From: Capillidium heterosporum
Lineage: Eukaryota > Entomophthoromycota > Entomophthoromycetes > Entomophthorales > Capillidiaceae
Direction of reading: 5' to 3'
DNA: 64,000 nucleotides
Assembly (NCBI GenBank): GCA_016630905.1
Contig: WBMQ01000006.1
Span: 1,364,001 to 1,428,000 of the forward strand
Positions 36,220 through 48,461 of the stretch are shown one piece after another (the first letter of the stretch is position 1; each line of letters starts with the position of its first letter). A model generated the notes under the pieces. It saw only the letters and a program-made list of their open reading frames with translations, was not told where the DNA came from and ran no database searches. Position numbers and translations under genes: made by a program.

Positions 36220-36465
36220 CTTTTTGACCTGAGCACGAGATCTTCTAATGTCAGCGTGTCGGCTTCGGCATCCAGTTCAATATACTGTTGAAATCGTCCT
36301 GGCCCTCTATGATCAGGTCCGCTTAGCCATCCTGCACTGCCTTCAACATTCTTACCCAGAATGCTCCCTCAGTTTAGCCTCCTGACAAAATCATCCTGGC
36401 CTGCCTCCGATATCTCTACTTAGAGCTCTAGTGAACCACTCTGCTGCTGATAATTGGTAATAAAT
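36220..36465 (-). pseudogene. GC-rich coding-like relic of unknown origin
   Basis: An isolated island near 50% GC in AT-rich DNA. One minus frame reads for about 80 codons with only two stops. It includes VEISEAGQDDFVRRLN, then a stop, then GWLSGPDHRGPGRF and YIELDAEADTLTLEDLVL. Two stretches about 96 bases apart resemble each other at DNA level (GGCCAGGATGATTTTGTCAG and GGCCAGGACGATTTCAACAG), suggesting a 32-codon repeat. There is no start, stop or splice context, so I read it as the remnant of a gene or mobile element. The family is not recognised. Confidence 0.4.
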
Positions 36466-36956
36466 CAAATATTGGAAGATCTCTGGAGTTTATACGTAGA
36501 TAAAATGGAATTTTAAAAAGCAGTTTAAAATATCTTATTAGAAGAAAACCTTCACATATATATACATATCTCCAATACTATTTTGTGACTGAAGTTTCCA
36601 TATCTTAGCACTGGTCATTTCCGTTTAGTCAGAATCCACCAAATTTACTTTCGGTTTGTGGTACGTAAATTCCCAGCTTTATCATCGCTCACTTCAAATT
36701 ATATAATGTCGTAGTTACCAGTAGTAAGACTTCGCTTTTGTTGTATTGTTTTTAAACTATGTAGCCCATAGGCTGGATTCCAACAATATAATAAGCCATA
36801 TGCCGACATATTATATCTATTTACCAAAATTAAAACTATAATATAAACTTTAAAAGGCAAACAAGCTGAATAAAAGTACTTGAAATTTTATTACATGTAC
36901 ACTGCTATCTTCCTCAAATCACTCCATCGAGAAGGTTTGACTTGGATACGCTGTAC
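36466..36956. other. 3' flank of the repeat protein gene
   Basis: AT-rich, no gene seen. Confidence 0.5.
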
Positions 36957-38978
36957 TTATTCAACAGGGTATTTAGGCTCCTCTACTGGGTACTTGGGTT
37001 CATAGACTGGATATTTAGGGTCACTTTGAACTGGAGGTACAGAGGTACTGGAGACAGGGTAATCCGTAGGGGGATTTACCGAGGTGTGTTCCTCAGATGA
37101 GGTCGAAGATACCGGGTAATCGGTAGTTTGGATAGTACTTTCGATGTAGGAACTGGAGGGGGGTTCCACGTAGGTTTCACTGGAAGGTACTGAACTAGGA
37201 GCTTCCTGAAGTGGTTGATGATACAAGGTAACCAGGTAGTAGGGGTAGTGCTCTCAATCGAAGATGCCGAGCTGGAAGGTGGCTCTACGTAAGTTTCACT
37301 GGATGGTATCGAACTAGATTCCTCGGAGGTTGAGGACACCGGGTAACTGGTGGAGGGAACATCAGTTATGGTGGTGCACGATGAACTAGCACTGGAATCG
37401 GTGCAGGTGGTCGAGCTTACAGCAGAGCTGGATGGGCCGGTAGTGGATTCATCAGGGTAACTGGGAACGGAAGGCACTGACGTCGATTCTACGGGATAGC
37501 TTGAACTTGGAGGTTCGGTAGGTGGATCTACCGAACTGCTAGTTACCGAAGGCACTGATGAAGATCCATCAGGGTAACTGGGTACCGAAGGTACAGAAGT
37601 AGATTCGACTGAGCTGACACTGGCGCTAGATTCGGTACAAGAGGTGGAACTGGATGGAACAGAGGTGGATCTATCGGGGTAACTGGGCACTGAAGTAATC
37701 GAAGTAGATTCTACTGAGCTGACACTAGCGCTGGATTCAGTGCAAGAGGTGGAGCTGGATGGGATAGAGGTGGATCCATCGGGGTAACTAGAGACTGAAG
37801 AAGATTCAACGGGATAGCTGGGTTCAGAAGGTACCGAAGTTGATTCCACAGGGTAGCTTGAACTAGGAGGTTCAGTGGGAGGATCTACCGAGCTGCTAGT
37901 TACCGATGGGATAGATGAGGATTCAACCGGATAGCTAGGTTCAGAAGGAATAGAGGGAATTGATGGAGATTCGACGGGGTAGCTAGGTTTCGATGGTACC
38001 GAGGGGATCGAGGAAGATTCAACTGGGTAGCTTGAGCTGGGAGGTTCAGTGGGGGGATCTACCGAATTGCTAGTTACTGATGGGACAGATGAGGATTCAA
38101 CCGGATAGCTAGGTTCAGAAGGAATAGAGGGAATTGATGGAGATTCGACGGGGTAGCTAGGAACCGATTGAACTGAAGATGATTCTACTGGGTAGCTGGG
38201 CTCCGATGGTACCGAGGGGATCGAAGGAGATTCAACGGGATAGCTTGAGCTGGGAGGCTCAGTAGGAGGATCTACCGAGTTGCTAGTTACCGATGGGATG
38301 GATGGAGATTCTACTGGGTAGCTGGGTACTGGTGGAACCGATGGCGACTCAACAGGGTAGCTAGGTACTGAAGGTACTGAAGGAGATTCCACTGGATAAC
38401 TAGGTACTGGTGGAACTACAGGGTAGGTATGGTTAGGTGGGTCGGAGGTCTTGCACTTTTTGATGGTCTTGGTCACTACACTACACTTGCTAGGGATTAT
38501 AGTGGTATCTACATCCAAGGTAGGGTATTTTGACACTTCAATCACTTGGCTGGTGTTGGTAGGATTGGTAACATTAGTTACATCGTAGCTAGTAGGGTCG
38601 GTCGAGGCAGGTGCCGAAGTAGAGGATGGGGCTGATGGAGATTCGACTACATCACTGGTGAGGATTGGAGTGGTAACTACGTAAGCATCCGAGCTTGAAG
38701 ATGGAATCGAAACTACCGACGTAGATTCAACTACATCACTGGTAATAATTGGAGTAGTAACTGCAGTAGCCACTTGAGCTTGATGGAACTGAAACCACCG
38801 ATGTAGACTCGACTATGTCGCTGGTGAGGATTGGAGTCGACACCACGTAACCTCCAGAACTTGAGCTGGAGGAGACTACTAAACTGGAGCTAGGCGGGTT
38901 GACCACGTAATTGGCATTCAACTGGCCGGTTACTAGAAGGATACATAGGGCAACTAAACTTTTGTTTACATTCAACAT
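36957..38978 (-). CDS. Secreted Ser/Pro/Thr-rich tandem-repeat protein, reading frame broken
   Basis: ATG at 38978 starts a signal peptide (MLNVNKSLVALCILLVTG, cleavage near LNA-NY). Three copies of a YVV-TPI-TSDVVES unit follow, then about 400 residues of units such as SYPVESPSVPSVPS and PTEPPSSSYPVES. The frame changes at about 38757-38762 by one extra base inside repeat copy 2. It changes again at about 37200-37236 inside a SYPVSSTS-like unit. The end reads YEPKYPVEEPKYPVE with no GPI tail. Signal peptide and composition fit a heavily O-glycosylated wall or surface protein. The second break could be bridged by a 43 nt GT...AG intron; the first could not. Either a decaying gene, a slippage-prone surface gene, or assembly error in repeats. 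Confidence 0.65.
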
Positions 38979-39097
38979 TTTATCTTACAAAATTAAAACT
39001 AGGTACAGTAAATCTAAAATTAATGGGAGGGAACTCGAATTTACAATTTGGAAATGTAAAGTTTAGTTTTTTAGCTAAAGCTAGGGGAATTTGAGCG

Positions 39098-39105
39098 TTT
39101 ATATA
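39098..39105 (-). promoter_or_regulatory. TATA box of the repeat protein gene
   Basis: TATATAAA on minus, 120 bases upstream of the ATG at 38978, so the promoter still looks intact despite the broken frame. Confidence 0.5.
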
Positions 39106-42100
39106 TTGTCCATTTCCTTTACCTCTAGCTATATTGTCTTTTATTTGTGGTTGTGGGAACCATTATCAACCTTAGAATCCTATGCAATTTTAGCTAGTCG
39201 GTTCATTACCTTATTGAAGTTCAATTCAGCCTTATCTGTGGCCTACCAAGTTTAGATTCCAATAAATTGATTGGCTGGCTTGGAAACAGCCGATTCCACT
39301 CAAATTTGTGCATAAAGCTACATAAATGAATCAATATAAACTGGGATGGAGGTTCAAAAATATTTGAACTGTGGGTATATGAAGTAATACAGTGGCCCAA
39401 ATACTTTTATTCCACTCCTATGACCTTTGTTTACTCTTGAATTTTAGTCCAAGTATTTCTAGCTGACTAACTACTTATAACCCTACCGACTGTATGAACA
39501 AAGCCTTCACATGTATTTATAGGACATGGCTTACGACTTTATAAGATCGCATCCATTAGTATATTTTGATAAACTTTGAGTTTATCAAGGATAGATGTTG
39601 AGGTGAAAAAGGAGCCTACCGCCCAATAAATTAAACCTTCACTACATTAACAACGTTTTATAGCTTAATTTAAATTACTCAACTACACCTTAAACTATTG
39701 TAGAAAATGTACAAACTTTATCCGGGCTTGAAACTAGTATAGTTTGTTCACATGCGCACGACATACCTACAGTTATTTCGTCACCATATGAGTAATATTA
39801 GTAGTCCGAATCGACGGACTGCTACCAATGCCCATCATCCCGTAAATAAAGATGACACATATTCTTTTTTCTAAAAATAGTCGCAATTGAAAGTTCCTAT
39901 ATCATTATACTTACCAATTTTAGCTGAAACTTACTATACGTTTCAACATTATCAAAGCTACAATGAATCCGTTATCTTTGATGAAAACCCCTCTAAACTT
40001 AGCTTACAAAGTGAGCGAAGCCTTTTATCAATCTTACATACATTGAAAATATTAAATTAGCAACGGATTCCCTTGTTCATAACTGTATAAAAATAGGTTG
40101 CCAAGAGAATACATTAGATATAGATATTCTTGCTTTACATCCCGTCAGAGTTATTAGTAAGCAGCTAAGTCGCTGATACTATTCCAATAAAACGTAAAGT
40201 TGGGGTTTAGGATATATAGAAAACAACCAATTGAAATTATAATACTTTTAGATGGTAGAGGCATGATATATTGGCAAGAACAAAAGAATTTCGACATGGT
40301 AGAACCTACATTCAGTTTGTTTAAGGTATCATTTGTAAACCGCTATATATATATAATGTACATATTTGTTTGAGGTTTATTACAGTAAAATATTGGCCCT
40401 AGTACCTGAATTTACATATAAAACTCATTATTATGTTCTTGTTGTATATATATGCCTTGATACATTTTAACGTACTTTTGCTTATAAGTTTCCTATTCTT
40501 TTTTGAATAAATCTACTTTGTCTTCAAAACATATAATTTTTAAGCTTAGATGGGTGTAAACTCAATAATATACATCTGCTTGAGGTACAATATGAATACT
40601 ATTACATTAAATGCAAGTATAAAATAACGCATACTAGACACACAAGAATAATAAGCGAAAAATAGATAGTACATAATTGAAAACTTTATACTTCAAGTAT
40701 CGATAACTTTTCCTTGTACTTTTAACAATTCACTTAAAGAAAATTTGACGCTGACCAGTCATTTGTTGATTTTTATAGATTTTTTTAAGTTTATGATGCT
40801 CTTAAAATATTGTAAAGAGGCTGATACTTCTACGTGATTGAATTGACGTTGATTTCTAAACTTTGGAAACTACCATTTGCTGAGAAAAGTTTACATTTAC
40901 TCTAAAGTGATATAGGAAGCCCTATCAATTTTTATTGAAGTTGGAGTCTATCGATACAAGTTGTTCTTTTAAATTATATATTTTATTTTATTTATAATAT
41001 ATTAGTTTAAATAATAATCAAAAGGATAGAAAAGCGTTTTTCAAATGAAGTTTTTGGAAAGCCTTAATGTTTTCCATATATGGAAAGTAATTCCGTTATA
41101 AAAATGAAGAGGAAAATTGATTCTATATGGATATTGGCTGAACTTTTAGAATATTCTATTGCAAATATACCTAGTTTGAATGAATAATAAACCCAGATGC
41201 ATAGGCCAGTACCATATCTGGTGCCTGCTACAAGAAACACCAGTCTATAATTTTTTAACTTTTCTATATGACGAAGCAAAATTTCCTATTAGGATTTAGT
41301 TAGTGTGCATTTACTTTTTATGTATACGTTACTCATTTTCTTAAGCTTTATAAGTTTAATTTGATATCTCAACTACTACTAATATTACATTAATTCTAGA
41401 ATAAACTAGCAATTTGATATATATAACTAATTTGTCTATTAAAATATAGTTCATTTATCTTATAGTGATGCAAAATTTATATCTCAAAGAATACATACAA
41501 TTACTCCTACATACTATAAAATTGATAAAAAAATTAATAGTGTAGTTTATATAAGGGAAATACACCTATCACCGCGGTAGTATATAAAAGATTTAGATCC
41601 TAGATATTAAAACTAGCAAATTTGATTCGAATCCAAAGTATAAATTCAAAGCCTCTACCCTAAACCAACCTTTACATCAAAATTTAGAGGTAGCATATCA
41701 AAATATGCCTTATCTAATTTGTATCAGATATCTACATTCTCATTTTTCAACTAGAAGAGGAAAATTTTGATCTCTCATTTGAAACAAAAAGTACTTTATC
41801 ACTCTGTTAATTACTCTATCTTTAAAATCAAGCTTTGATAGGTATGCAATCAACTCAGAAAGAAACTACCTTTTCGGAACATCTCTGCTGGCTTTTAGAA
41901 AGTGCAGCTTCCATCAGGCATGCTTCAATTTTCAACAAAGAAACTATATCTTTAAGTAAAGCGGCTAGCTAATAGTCAAAATATTATTATATACGATCGA
42001 ACATTAACTATTGGTAAACAGACTAACTTGGCAATATAACTTTGATTACAAAAAAGATTCAGGAGAATTTTTTTGACATCTTAACTTAATAGGTTGTTGA

Positions 42101-44278
42101 GAACAAAGAAAAGTAATAGAGATAGTAAATGCGATTGGTTTTTTAGATGTAAAATTACACATACTTACAAATATAGTTATTCTAAGTATGTATAAGCTTA
42201 AAGTATGCGTATTATATATTATATATTATACCAGTAATACCGTCTAGACTACATCTTTAACTCCTAACAATAAATATATAGAAACGTTTTGGAAATGGTA
42301 CTTTATTTGGAAGCTTCCTACCGATTTTTTACATTAATTTCAGAGTTGAATGGATATATATTTCAAAATTTATACACATTTGAACTCTATTCGTATATAC
42401 CATTAAACCTGACTCTAGTTTCCAAATGATAATTCCCGTGTTCCAAAATATTGGCACTTTAATATAAAATTAATTAGCATATATTTACTTTATGAATTAG
42501 TTTTTTTAATATATTTATTGGTCAAGCTCAAGGAAGCCATCGGAATTAGTTATCCAGTTTAACTGAAGGTTAATAGTGAAATTAGTATCAATAGTATCGA
42601 GGCATGTGGTTAGTATGAGCTTTAGAAGAACTATACTAAAAACATATGGTAACTAAAGGCAAAACTAAAAGCATTATATAAGAAAATATTCCTTTGTCTT
42701 TGATTTTATCTTTATTCAATGGATATTAACTATTATTGATGTAACTTTAACTTTTTCCAGGTATTATATGGATTTAGTTTGAAGTTAGCTTTGATATTAA
42801 CTAATATTACTATAATTTTTACAATAAAATATTAGAAATCAACATAACGAAGATACACTTATAAAAAAGTCAATTATTGGATGAAAGACTAATCGGTCTA
42901 TCTCAGATTTATGTAGCAGCTGTAATTCTAAAGGCTGTATGAGATACAAAATAAGAAAGTAGAGATATAGCGATGCCCTTGTAGGAAGTATATTTTCTTT
43001 CTATTTATTTGAAATTACAACTTAATATATCTTGTTATATATATATCAATTTTTTAATAAATTGATTGGAACTATATTACTTTCTTTCTAAGCAATATTT
43101 GATGGAGTTTTTTAATTTATATACAAATACTAATCAGATATTGCTTTAATGGAACCTAACTCCATCCATAAGTAACTTGGTCATCTAGACCTGGGAAAGT
43201 GTCGCTATACTTATACATATCTTGCATTTAAATCACGTTTTTAAGTTGTATAGGCTGATTTACAAAGAATTTATTGAAACTAATAAACCAGTTAGCTGTA
43301 AGTGGAGAGGTCACGCTATACCCAAATTGGGCATTCTCTTTGTTCTCAACTTTTAACTATGTATAGGAAATTAAGCTTTAGGCTTTGAGTGCTGGTATAA
43401 TAGATTTACAAATAAATAAGGCTTACCTTTTTGATCCTACTCCTCTATATTCTCTAATAAATGCCTTTACTAAGCTACAAATCCTTATAACCTTTTTCCT
43501 TTGCATCTTGAGTTCCTATTTTCGGACTGGCCTGCAACTTTACGAATAGGAGCTTTAATATATATTACAAGCAATAATTAAGTACTCGTGCAGCCATGTT
43601 TTAATCAATGGTAAATTTTGATATATTTTAGCACTCCTACATTGTTATCATATATTGAACTAGTTGAATTAGTGCTTTTCAATTCAACTTCTTTTCCAAC
43701 AGGTGGCTATACAAACTATGTATAAATATCTGGGCAATACAAAGAATATAGCTATTTGCTAACTAAAACTTCGATATCAAGAAATTGTGAACTACTATAT
43801 CTACAGCTTGTAATAACCTTCTCAATACATTTACCTTGTCTTTGAAGGTATTCTATATCCAATAAAGACTGGAAAACTCTAGACTCATAATTTCCCACTC
43901 TTAAACTGGGTTTCCAAACTTGTATTTAAATAATATCGGTTTGCAGTTACCTCTTACTGCAAAATTATACATATATATTACACAGAAACATAGACAAAGA
44001 ACTATAAGCCAAAATAGGACTGATTCCAAAATCTACGATGGCAGTGATCCTATAACTTCCAATAAATGATTCTAGACACAGTGCCATGAGCAGGAATATG
44101 ATAATGAATAAGCGAACTTTGACTTTTTATACTATATCAATATGCTCTTTGTAGCAAAAAACTTTACCTGTTACTAGCTACTATATTGCCACTATCCTGC
44201 ATCTCTACAATCCTTAAGCTGAAACCAATATTTAAATAAATGAGACTTTCTCGAGTTTGATAAAAATTCAAGTACAAT
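39106..44278. other. Extended AT-rich gene desert
   Basis: More than 5 kb without a supported gene. It includes some of the most AT-rich sequence in the window (roughly 40.3-43.1 kb, with many TATATA runs and homopolymeric A or T). The minus frame at 41064-41279 has the same composition and is not convincing. The final bases are the promoter of Con7-like gene C, with a TATTTAAATAAA close to its ATG. Confidence 0.55.
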
Positions 44279-44767
44279 ATGTCTACGACTACTTTGACTT
44301 TTTACCCCAAGGATGGAAACTCCACCAACGATTATCAAGACCAAACCTTTGTCCAAAACAAACAAAGCTGCACTATCAACTTTGACGTCTTCTTGAAGGA
44401 TGGTATACTATATACCAATCAAGAAACTACCTACCCATATAACTGCTCGTACAATCCCAAACCCTGCCTACCACCAATTAAGAATTTGTTAAACTTAGCC
44501 CCACCCCAATCACTACTCCCACTATCGCTATCCTACTACAGAAACTCTATGTACTGTTTAACTTCTTTTGAAGCTTTAAGCAAACAGCAACCGCTTTACC
44601 CAGAGTATCGAAAGTTGCGTAGGAACCGCAGGAAGTACAACGAAATCGTTCGAAAGTATAAGTGCAACTTCAAGGACTGTAGTAAAAGCTATGGGTGCCT
44701 CATCCATCTCAACTATCACATCAAGTTGCAGAACCATGGACCCAAACGTTCTAAAAGCGAGTTTTGA
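44279..44767 (+). CDS. Con7-like single C2H2 zinc-finger protein, divergent (paralogue C)
   Basis: Intronless, 162 residues. The C-terminal finger is C-x4-C-x12-H-x5-H, preceded by RKLRRNRRKYNEIVRKYKC. Its core is YGCLIHLNYH instead of YGALNHLNAH, and it ends PKRSKSEF, a shortened form of the family tail. The zinc ligands are intact, so the fold should be kept, but two normally constant positions around the first His are changed. That may alter DNA contacts. LPPIKNLLN upstream is the local version of the LPSI-type motif of the other three. The rest is Asn/Tyr/Leu-rich. U6 and PHO85 follow. Confidence 0.82.
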   Translation: MSTTTLTFYPKDGNSTNDYQDQTFVQNKQSCTINFDVFLKDGILYTNQETTYPYNCSYNPKPCLPPIKNLLNLAPPQSLLPLSLSYYRNSMYCLTSFEALSKQQPLYPEYRKLRRNRRKYNEIVRKYKCNFKDCSKSYGCLIHLNYHIKLQNHGPKRSKSEF

Positions 44768-45116
44768 AATAATTCTATCAAGGTAGCATCTGTACTCCTA
44801 AGTTTAAACCCATTGAAATAGTTGTAATAAAGTAATTTATGGAACTATATACATATTCTTAACTAATTATAATGGATCTACTTTATGGCACTTTTCACTT
44901 TATACCTTCCATCTAATGTAATGTCATTATCCATAATACAAATGGCCAGCTAAAATTGACACTAAAAATAGACATAATCCATATTTAAGCTACTGAGCTA
45001 TTGTCCAATTTTACTATGCCCGCTACAAATCTTGATAGGAAAAGTATGTGTTGTCTTGTTCATTTTTGAAATATTCCTACTTAAAACTCTGTACTAAAAC
45101 TACCCCATTTACAAAA
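44768..45116. other. Short AT-rich spacer
   Basis: 3' flank of Con7-like gene C and region just past the U6 terminator. I do not see a clear B-box downstream of U6. Confidence 0.5.
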
Positions 45117-45175
45117 AAAAGCCCTCCGAAGAGGTAATCCAATCAAGATTTACGTGTCATCCTTGTGCAGGGGCC

Positions 45176-45207
<32 letters not shown>

Positions 45208-45235
45208 TCATGTGTAAGAGGACTGCAAGCAGTCG
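45117..45235 (-). ncRNA. U6: U6 spliceosomal snRNA
   Basis: The minus strand holds the invariant U6 core in order: GGAACGATACAGAGAAGATTA with the ACAGAGA box at 45192-45186, the AGC triad at 45180-45178, then CCCCTGCACAAGGATGACAC forming the internal stem-loop. U6 forms the catalytic core of the spliceosome with U2. The 5' end probably starts at a small hairpin (GACTG-CTTG-CAGTC, 45234-45221). The 3' part has a CCTC-TTCG-GAGG hairpin followed by a T run (45120-45113), the RNA polymerase III stop. No intron interrupts the core, unlike the U6 genes of fission yeast and some other fungi. Exact ends are estimated. Confidence 0.93.
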
Positions 45236-46659
45236 TTACAACTATGTAAGCGAAGGAATCCTTCTCAAGTGATACGTTCGGCAAACAATAGCAAGTTGTG
45301 GGTTTGGTATGGTTTAAGGTTTTAGTTCTGACCAATCATTTTGGATGAATACGAAAAGTGGCTTGCTGCCTTTGCTTAGTTCTTGTAACTTCAATTTTGA
45401 AATGAACTTGACCTGTGTTTTTAGATATATTTTGGCTAATGACTTGGCCAAATTGATATCCTTACTATTACTTTGGAAATATGTAATTATTTCTAGCAAG
45501 GAATTGATATATCGTTACTAAGAGACTAAACCAAGTATTTTAAATTAGAGGTTGAAATTGATAGCTAAGCTGCAGATAACGTACCACTACTCCTTTGATA
45601 AATGCTTTAGAAATATACCTGTAATATTGGGTTAGGAGAGTATCGAGAGGTGTAATTTGGGATTATTGACTTTATGTGCTACTATCTACTATTTCAATTC
45701 GATACTTTGTATCCTCGTTAACTTACAGCATTAGTTAGTTAAATAAACCTAATAAGCTCTCACTCTCATCTTAGAATAAAGTATTGTATGTATCCGTGCA
45801 CACCATCTTGCTATTGAATTTCAGCAAAAGGAAAAATATATATACTAGATTTTACTGTACTTCTGACCAATTTTTCCTATTCACATCTTAATTTGACTTT
45901 AACTATACGTATTTATCCAATTTGCATTGTAAATCTCTACTATCTGTACAATAAGACATGTGGTATACCCAAACCTTTACCTTATATTCACGCGAGAACA
46001 TCCAAATGTGTATAAACTTCACTCCTTCATACAACGTTTTCCCAAATAACAGCTACTTTCTGTTTGGATTTGTATTGCATTTTTTATATGAGTTTGTTGG
46101 ATAAAGTGCAGGTTAAACCCAAACAAATATAGTAGCTCTATTAATCCCCACATACAAAGCAACCGATGATTGGACCTTGATGAAATTAATAAATTCCTGA
46201 GCTAAGTTTCAAAAGGTGGAAAACGTAACTAACTCCATCAATCCATCACTTTGAAACAGCCATAGGTTTATTCTAAATCTCTTTATTTTGTATACCTACC
46301 TAATAGAAGAACATTTGTTAGCTAACTCCCACTACCCAAAGCAAGTGTTATTTTTCAGCTGGATATTTAGGTGCTCACGTAAAATCATATAGATATATTG
46401 GAGTTAATAGTGCAAAGTTATACAGGTAACCCATTTATTTAGACTTTCATTTAATTATACTTGAAGAGATTTACCGCTTCAAACACTTATTATCTATTTT
46501 GTGTATTTTATACCTTTTAAAAAACCCTTCTTTTATACATTTATCAAGTAGCTCACTAATTAGCTACTTTGTACTTTCAACAGACATGTACTAACCCTTA
46601 TTTTTCAATATAGGAATCTTAAAGTTACAGCAAAAGCTATAAGTGATTGAAAAGAAGAA
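45236..46659. other. Intergenic stretch between U6 and PHO85
   Basis: Divergent promoters. The right end shows possible 5'-UTR splice signals (...TTACAG at about 46630) ahead of the kinase ATG. No other gene seen; the minus frame at 45314-45499 is AT-rich. Confidence 0.5.
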
Positions 46660-47577
46660 ATGTACGTCGAAAACCGATACTTGAAGCAGAACAAATTAGG
46701 AGAAGGAACTTACGCCCAAGTCTACCGTGGCATCCACAAGGTGAATGGTGAGGTGGTCGCGTTGAAGGAGATAACATTAGACTTGGAGGAAGGAGCCCCA
46801 TCCACCGCCATAAGGGAGATATCCTTGATGAAGGAACTGCGCCACCCCAATGTGATAAAGCTTTTGGACATTGTTCACAATGAGTCCCAGCTAGTCTTAG
46901 TCTTCGAGTTCATGGAGCAGGATCTGAAGAAATACATGGACACCTTCGGAACCAACGGAGTAATCGAACTGGCCATGATCAAGCGGTTCATGTACCAATT
47001 GCTATCGGGGGTAGCTTACATCCACGATAGACGAGTTTTACATCGCGACCTCAAACCCCAGAACCTCCTCATAGATTCTAGACACAACTTGAAGGTAGGG
47101 GACTTTGGGTTAGCAAGAGCTTTCGGTATTCCAGTAGCTAGCTTTAGCAACGAGGTGGTCACTCTATGGTATAGAGCACCTGACGTCCTATTAGGATCCA
47201 AGAACTACGCCACCCAAATCGACATATGGTCCTGTGGCTGTATCATGGCCGAGCTCTTCACCGGTAAGCCATTGTTCCCTGGTGCCAACGCTGAGGATCA
47301 ACTTTTGCGTATCTTCCGACTGTTGGGTACCCCTACCGAAGCCACCTGGCCCTCCATATCCCACTACCCCAACTTCAGGTACAACGCCCAGACTGGAACT
47401 TCCAACGCCTACCCCAACTACCCGCCTCAATCTTTGCTCTCAGCCGTTCCTAGTCTGGCTAATGAACCTAATGCTTACGACCTACTCAATAGATTGTTGC
47501 AATACGAGCCCCTACATAGAATCTCCGCTCAGAAAGCTTTGGAGCATCCCTTCTTCGTTGGAGTTAACTTAAGTTAG
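46660..47577 (+). CDS. PHO85: Cyclin-dependent kinase, Pho85/Cdk5 type
   Basis: Single exon, 305 residues, the family's usual length. Visible are the glycine loop [11 protein letters not shown] (14-24), the ATP lysine K36 in VALK, the full cyclin-binding helix PSTAIRE (47-53), HRDLKPQN with catalytic D130, DFG at 148-150, and the activation segment [24 protein letters not shown] before the T-loop and Ser (S163) in place of the usual Thr mark the Pho85/Cdk5 branch rather than Cdk1. Pho85 works with several cyclins in phosphate, glycogen, polarity and cell-cycle control. All catalytic residues are present. In-frame CTG codons fall at conserved Leu positions, so the code is standard. Confidence 0.93.
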   Translation: MYVENRYLKQNKLGEGTYAQVYRGIHKVNGEVVALKEITLDLEEGAPSTAIREISLMKELRHPNVIKLLDIVHNESQLVLVFEFMEQDLKKYMDTFGTNGVIELAMIKRFMYQLLSGVAYIHDRRVLHRDLKPQNLLIDSRHNLKVGDFGLARAFGIPVASFSNEVVTLWYRAPDVLLGSKNYATQIDIWSCGCIMAELFTGKPLFPGANAEDQLLRIFRLLGTPTEATWPSISHYPNFRYNAQTGTSNAYPNYPPQSLLSAVPSLANEPNAYDLLNRLLQYEPLHRISAQKALEHPFFVGVNLS

Positions 47578-48388
47578 GATCTCTATTCCTTTACTTGATG
47601 ATTCTACCTCAACCTTCACTTCCTTCCTTATATCATTTTAAGCGTGCTTATCTTTTCTACCTTTCCAGCACTATGGGATTATTTTCAAAGGGAGTTTTCA
47701 ACTAGTTTACGCTGCCGTATTCTCTTATCTCACCTCTATCTCTCTTCTCCTTATTATCCAAGTACTATAAACATTATTTGAATTTTCTTTAGATCCTCTA
47801 CACATTTATTGTATTTGAAAATTTTCTAAACTAGTTTTAGTTCAAGGAGTCTACCTCAAGCCGAAAGTTATTGCTTTAAGAGATAAAGATATGATATATA
47901 CTACTCGAACATCATATAGTAAAGTCAAGCAATAACAAGTGCTAATCACCAGTAAAGATGCAAAAATGTTGGATTTACTAACGTATTTGAAGATGATTGG
48001 TAAGTAATAGAATTGGGATTTTTAATAGTTTTGAAAGTAAAACTATCTAATGGAAATGTATTTGAACAGGTATTGAGAAACAGAGACTTGAGAAACTAAG
48101 TATATGAATTACTAAATATTAATACTATGTTCAATTCTATGATTAGTCAAATTACAAATACTAAGCTTTCAAAGTATGTTTGGTTAGCTAGTTAAAACAG
48201 TCAATAATGGAGAGTTTCGAAGTTCCAAATTAAATGCATCATAAGAAATTGGAGCATCAAGAATTAAGGTAGTTTATTTAGGATTCAAAAATTCAACATA
48301 TTGCCTTCATCCTCAAAAGAATTTAACTTTAAATCTATTATTTAAGTATATATTTAGTAAAAGGTATCACCAAGTGATTGGTTTCCAA
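47578..48388. other. Intergenic stretch
   Basis: 3' flank of PHO85, pyrimidine-rich at first and then AT-rich up to the tRNA. No gene seen. Confidence 0.55.
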
Positions 48389-48461
48389 GCCCGGCTAGCT
48401 CAATCGGCAGAGCGTGAGACTCTTAATCTCAAGGTTGCGGGTTCGACCCCCGCGTTGGGCT
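48389..48461 (+). tRNA. tRNA-Lys (anticodon CUU), intronless
   Basis: A complete 73 nt cloverleaf: acceptor GCCCGGC pairs with GTTGGGC (two G-U pairs), D-arm GCTC/GAGC, anticodon stem TGAGA/TCTCA with loop CTCTTAA (anticodon CTT), variable AGGTT, T-arm GCGGG/CCCGC with TTCGACC, discriminator T. The internal A and B boxes are intact, and a TTTTT terminator follows at 48466-48470. CCA is not encoded, as usual for nuclear tRNAs. Confidence 0.97.

Noticed and set aside
36957-37240. A GPI anchor for the Ser/Pro repeat protein
   Set aside because: No hydrophobic tail is found in any of the three frames near the end; the last readable frame ends in PKYPVE.
38740-38775. An intron to explain the first frame break of the repeat protein
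   Set aside because: The only phase-compatible GT...AG pair is 13 nt long, too short for a spliceosomal intron.
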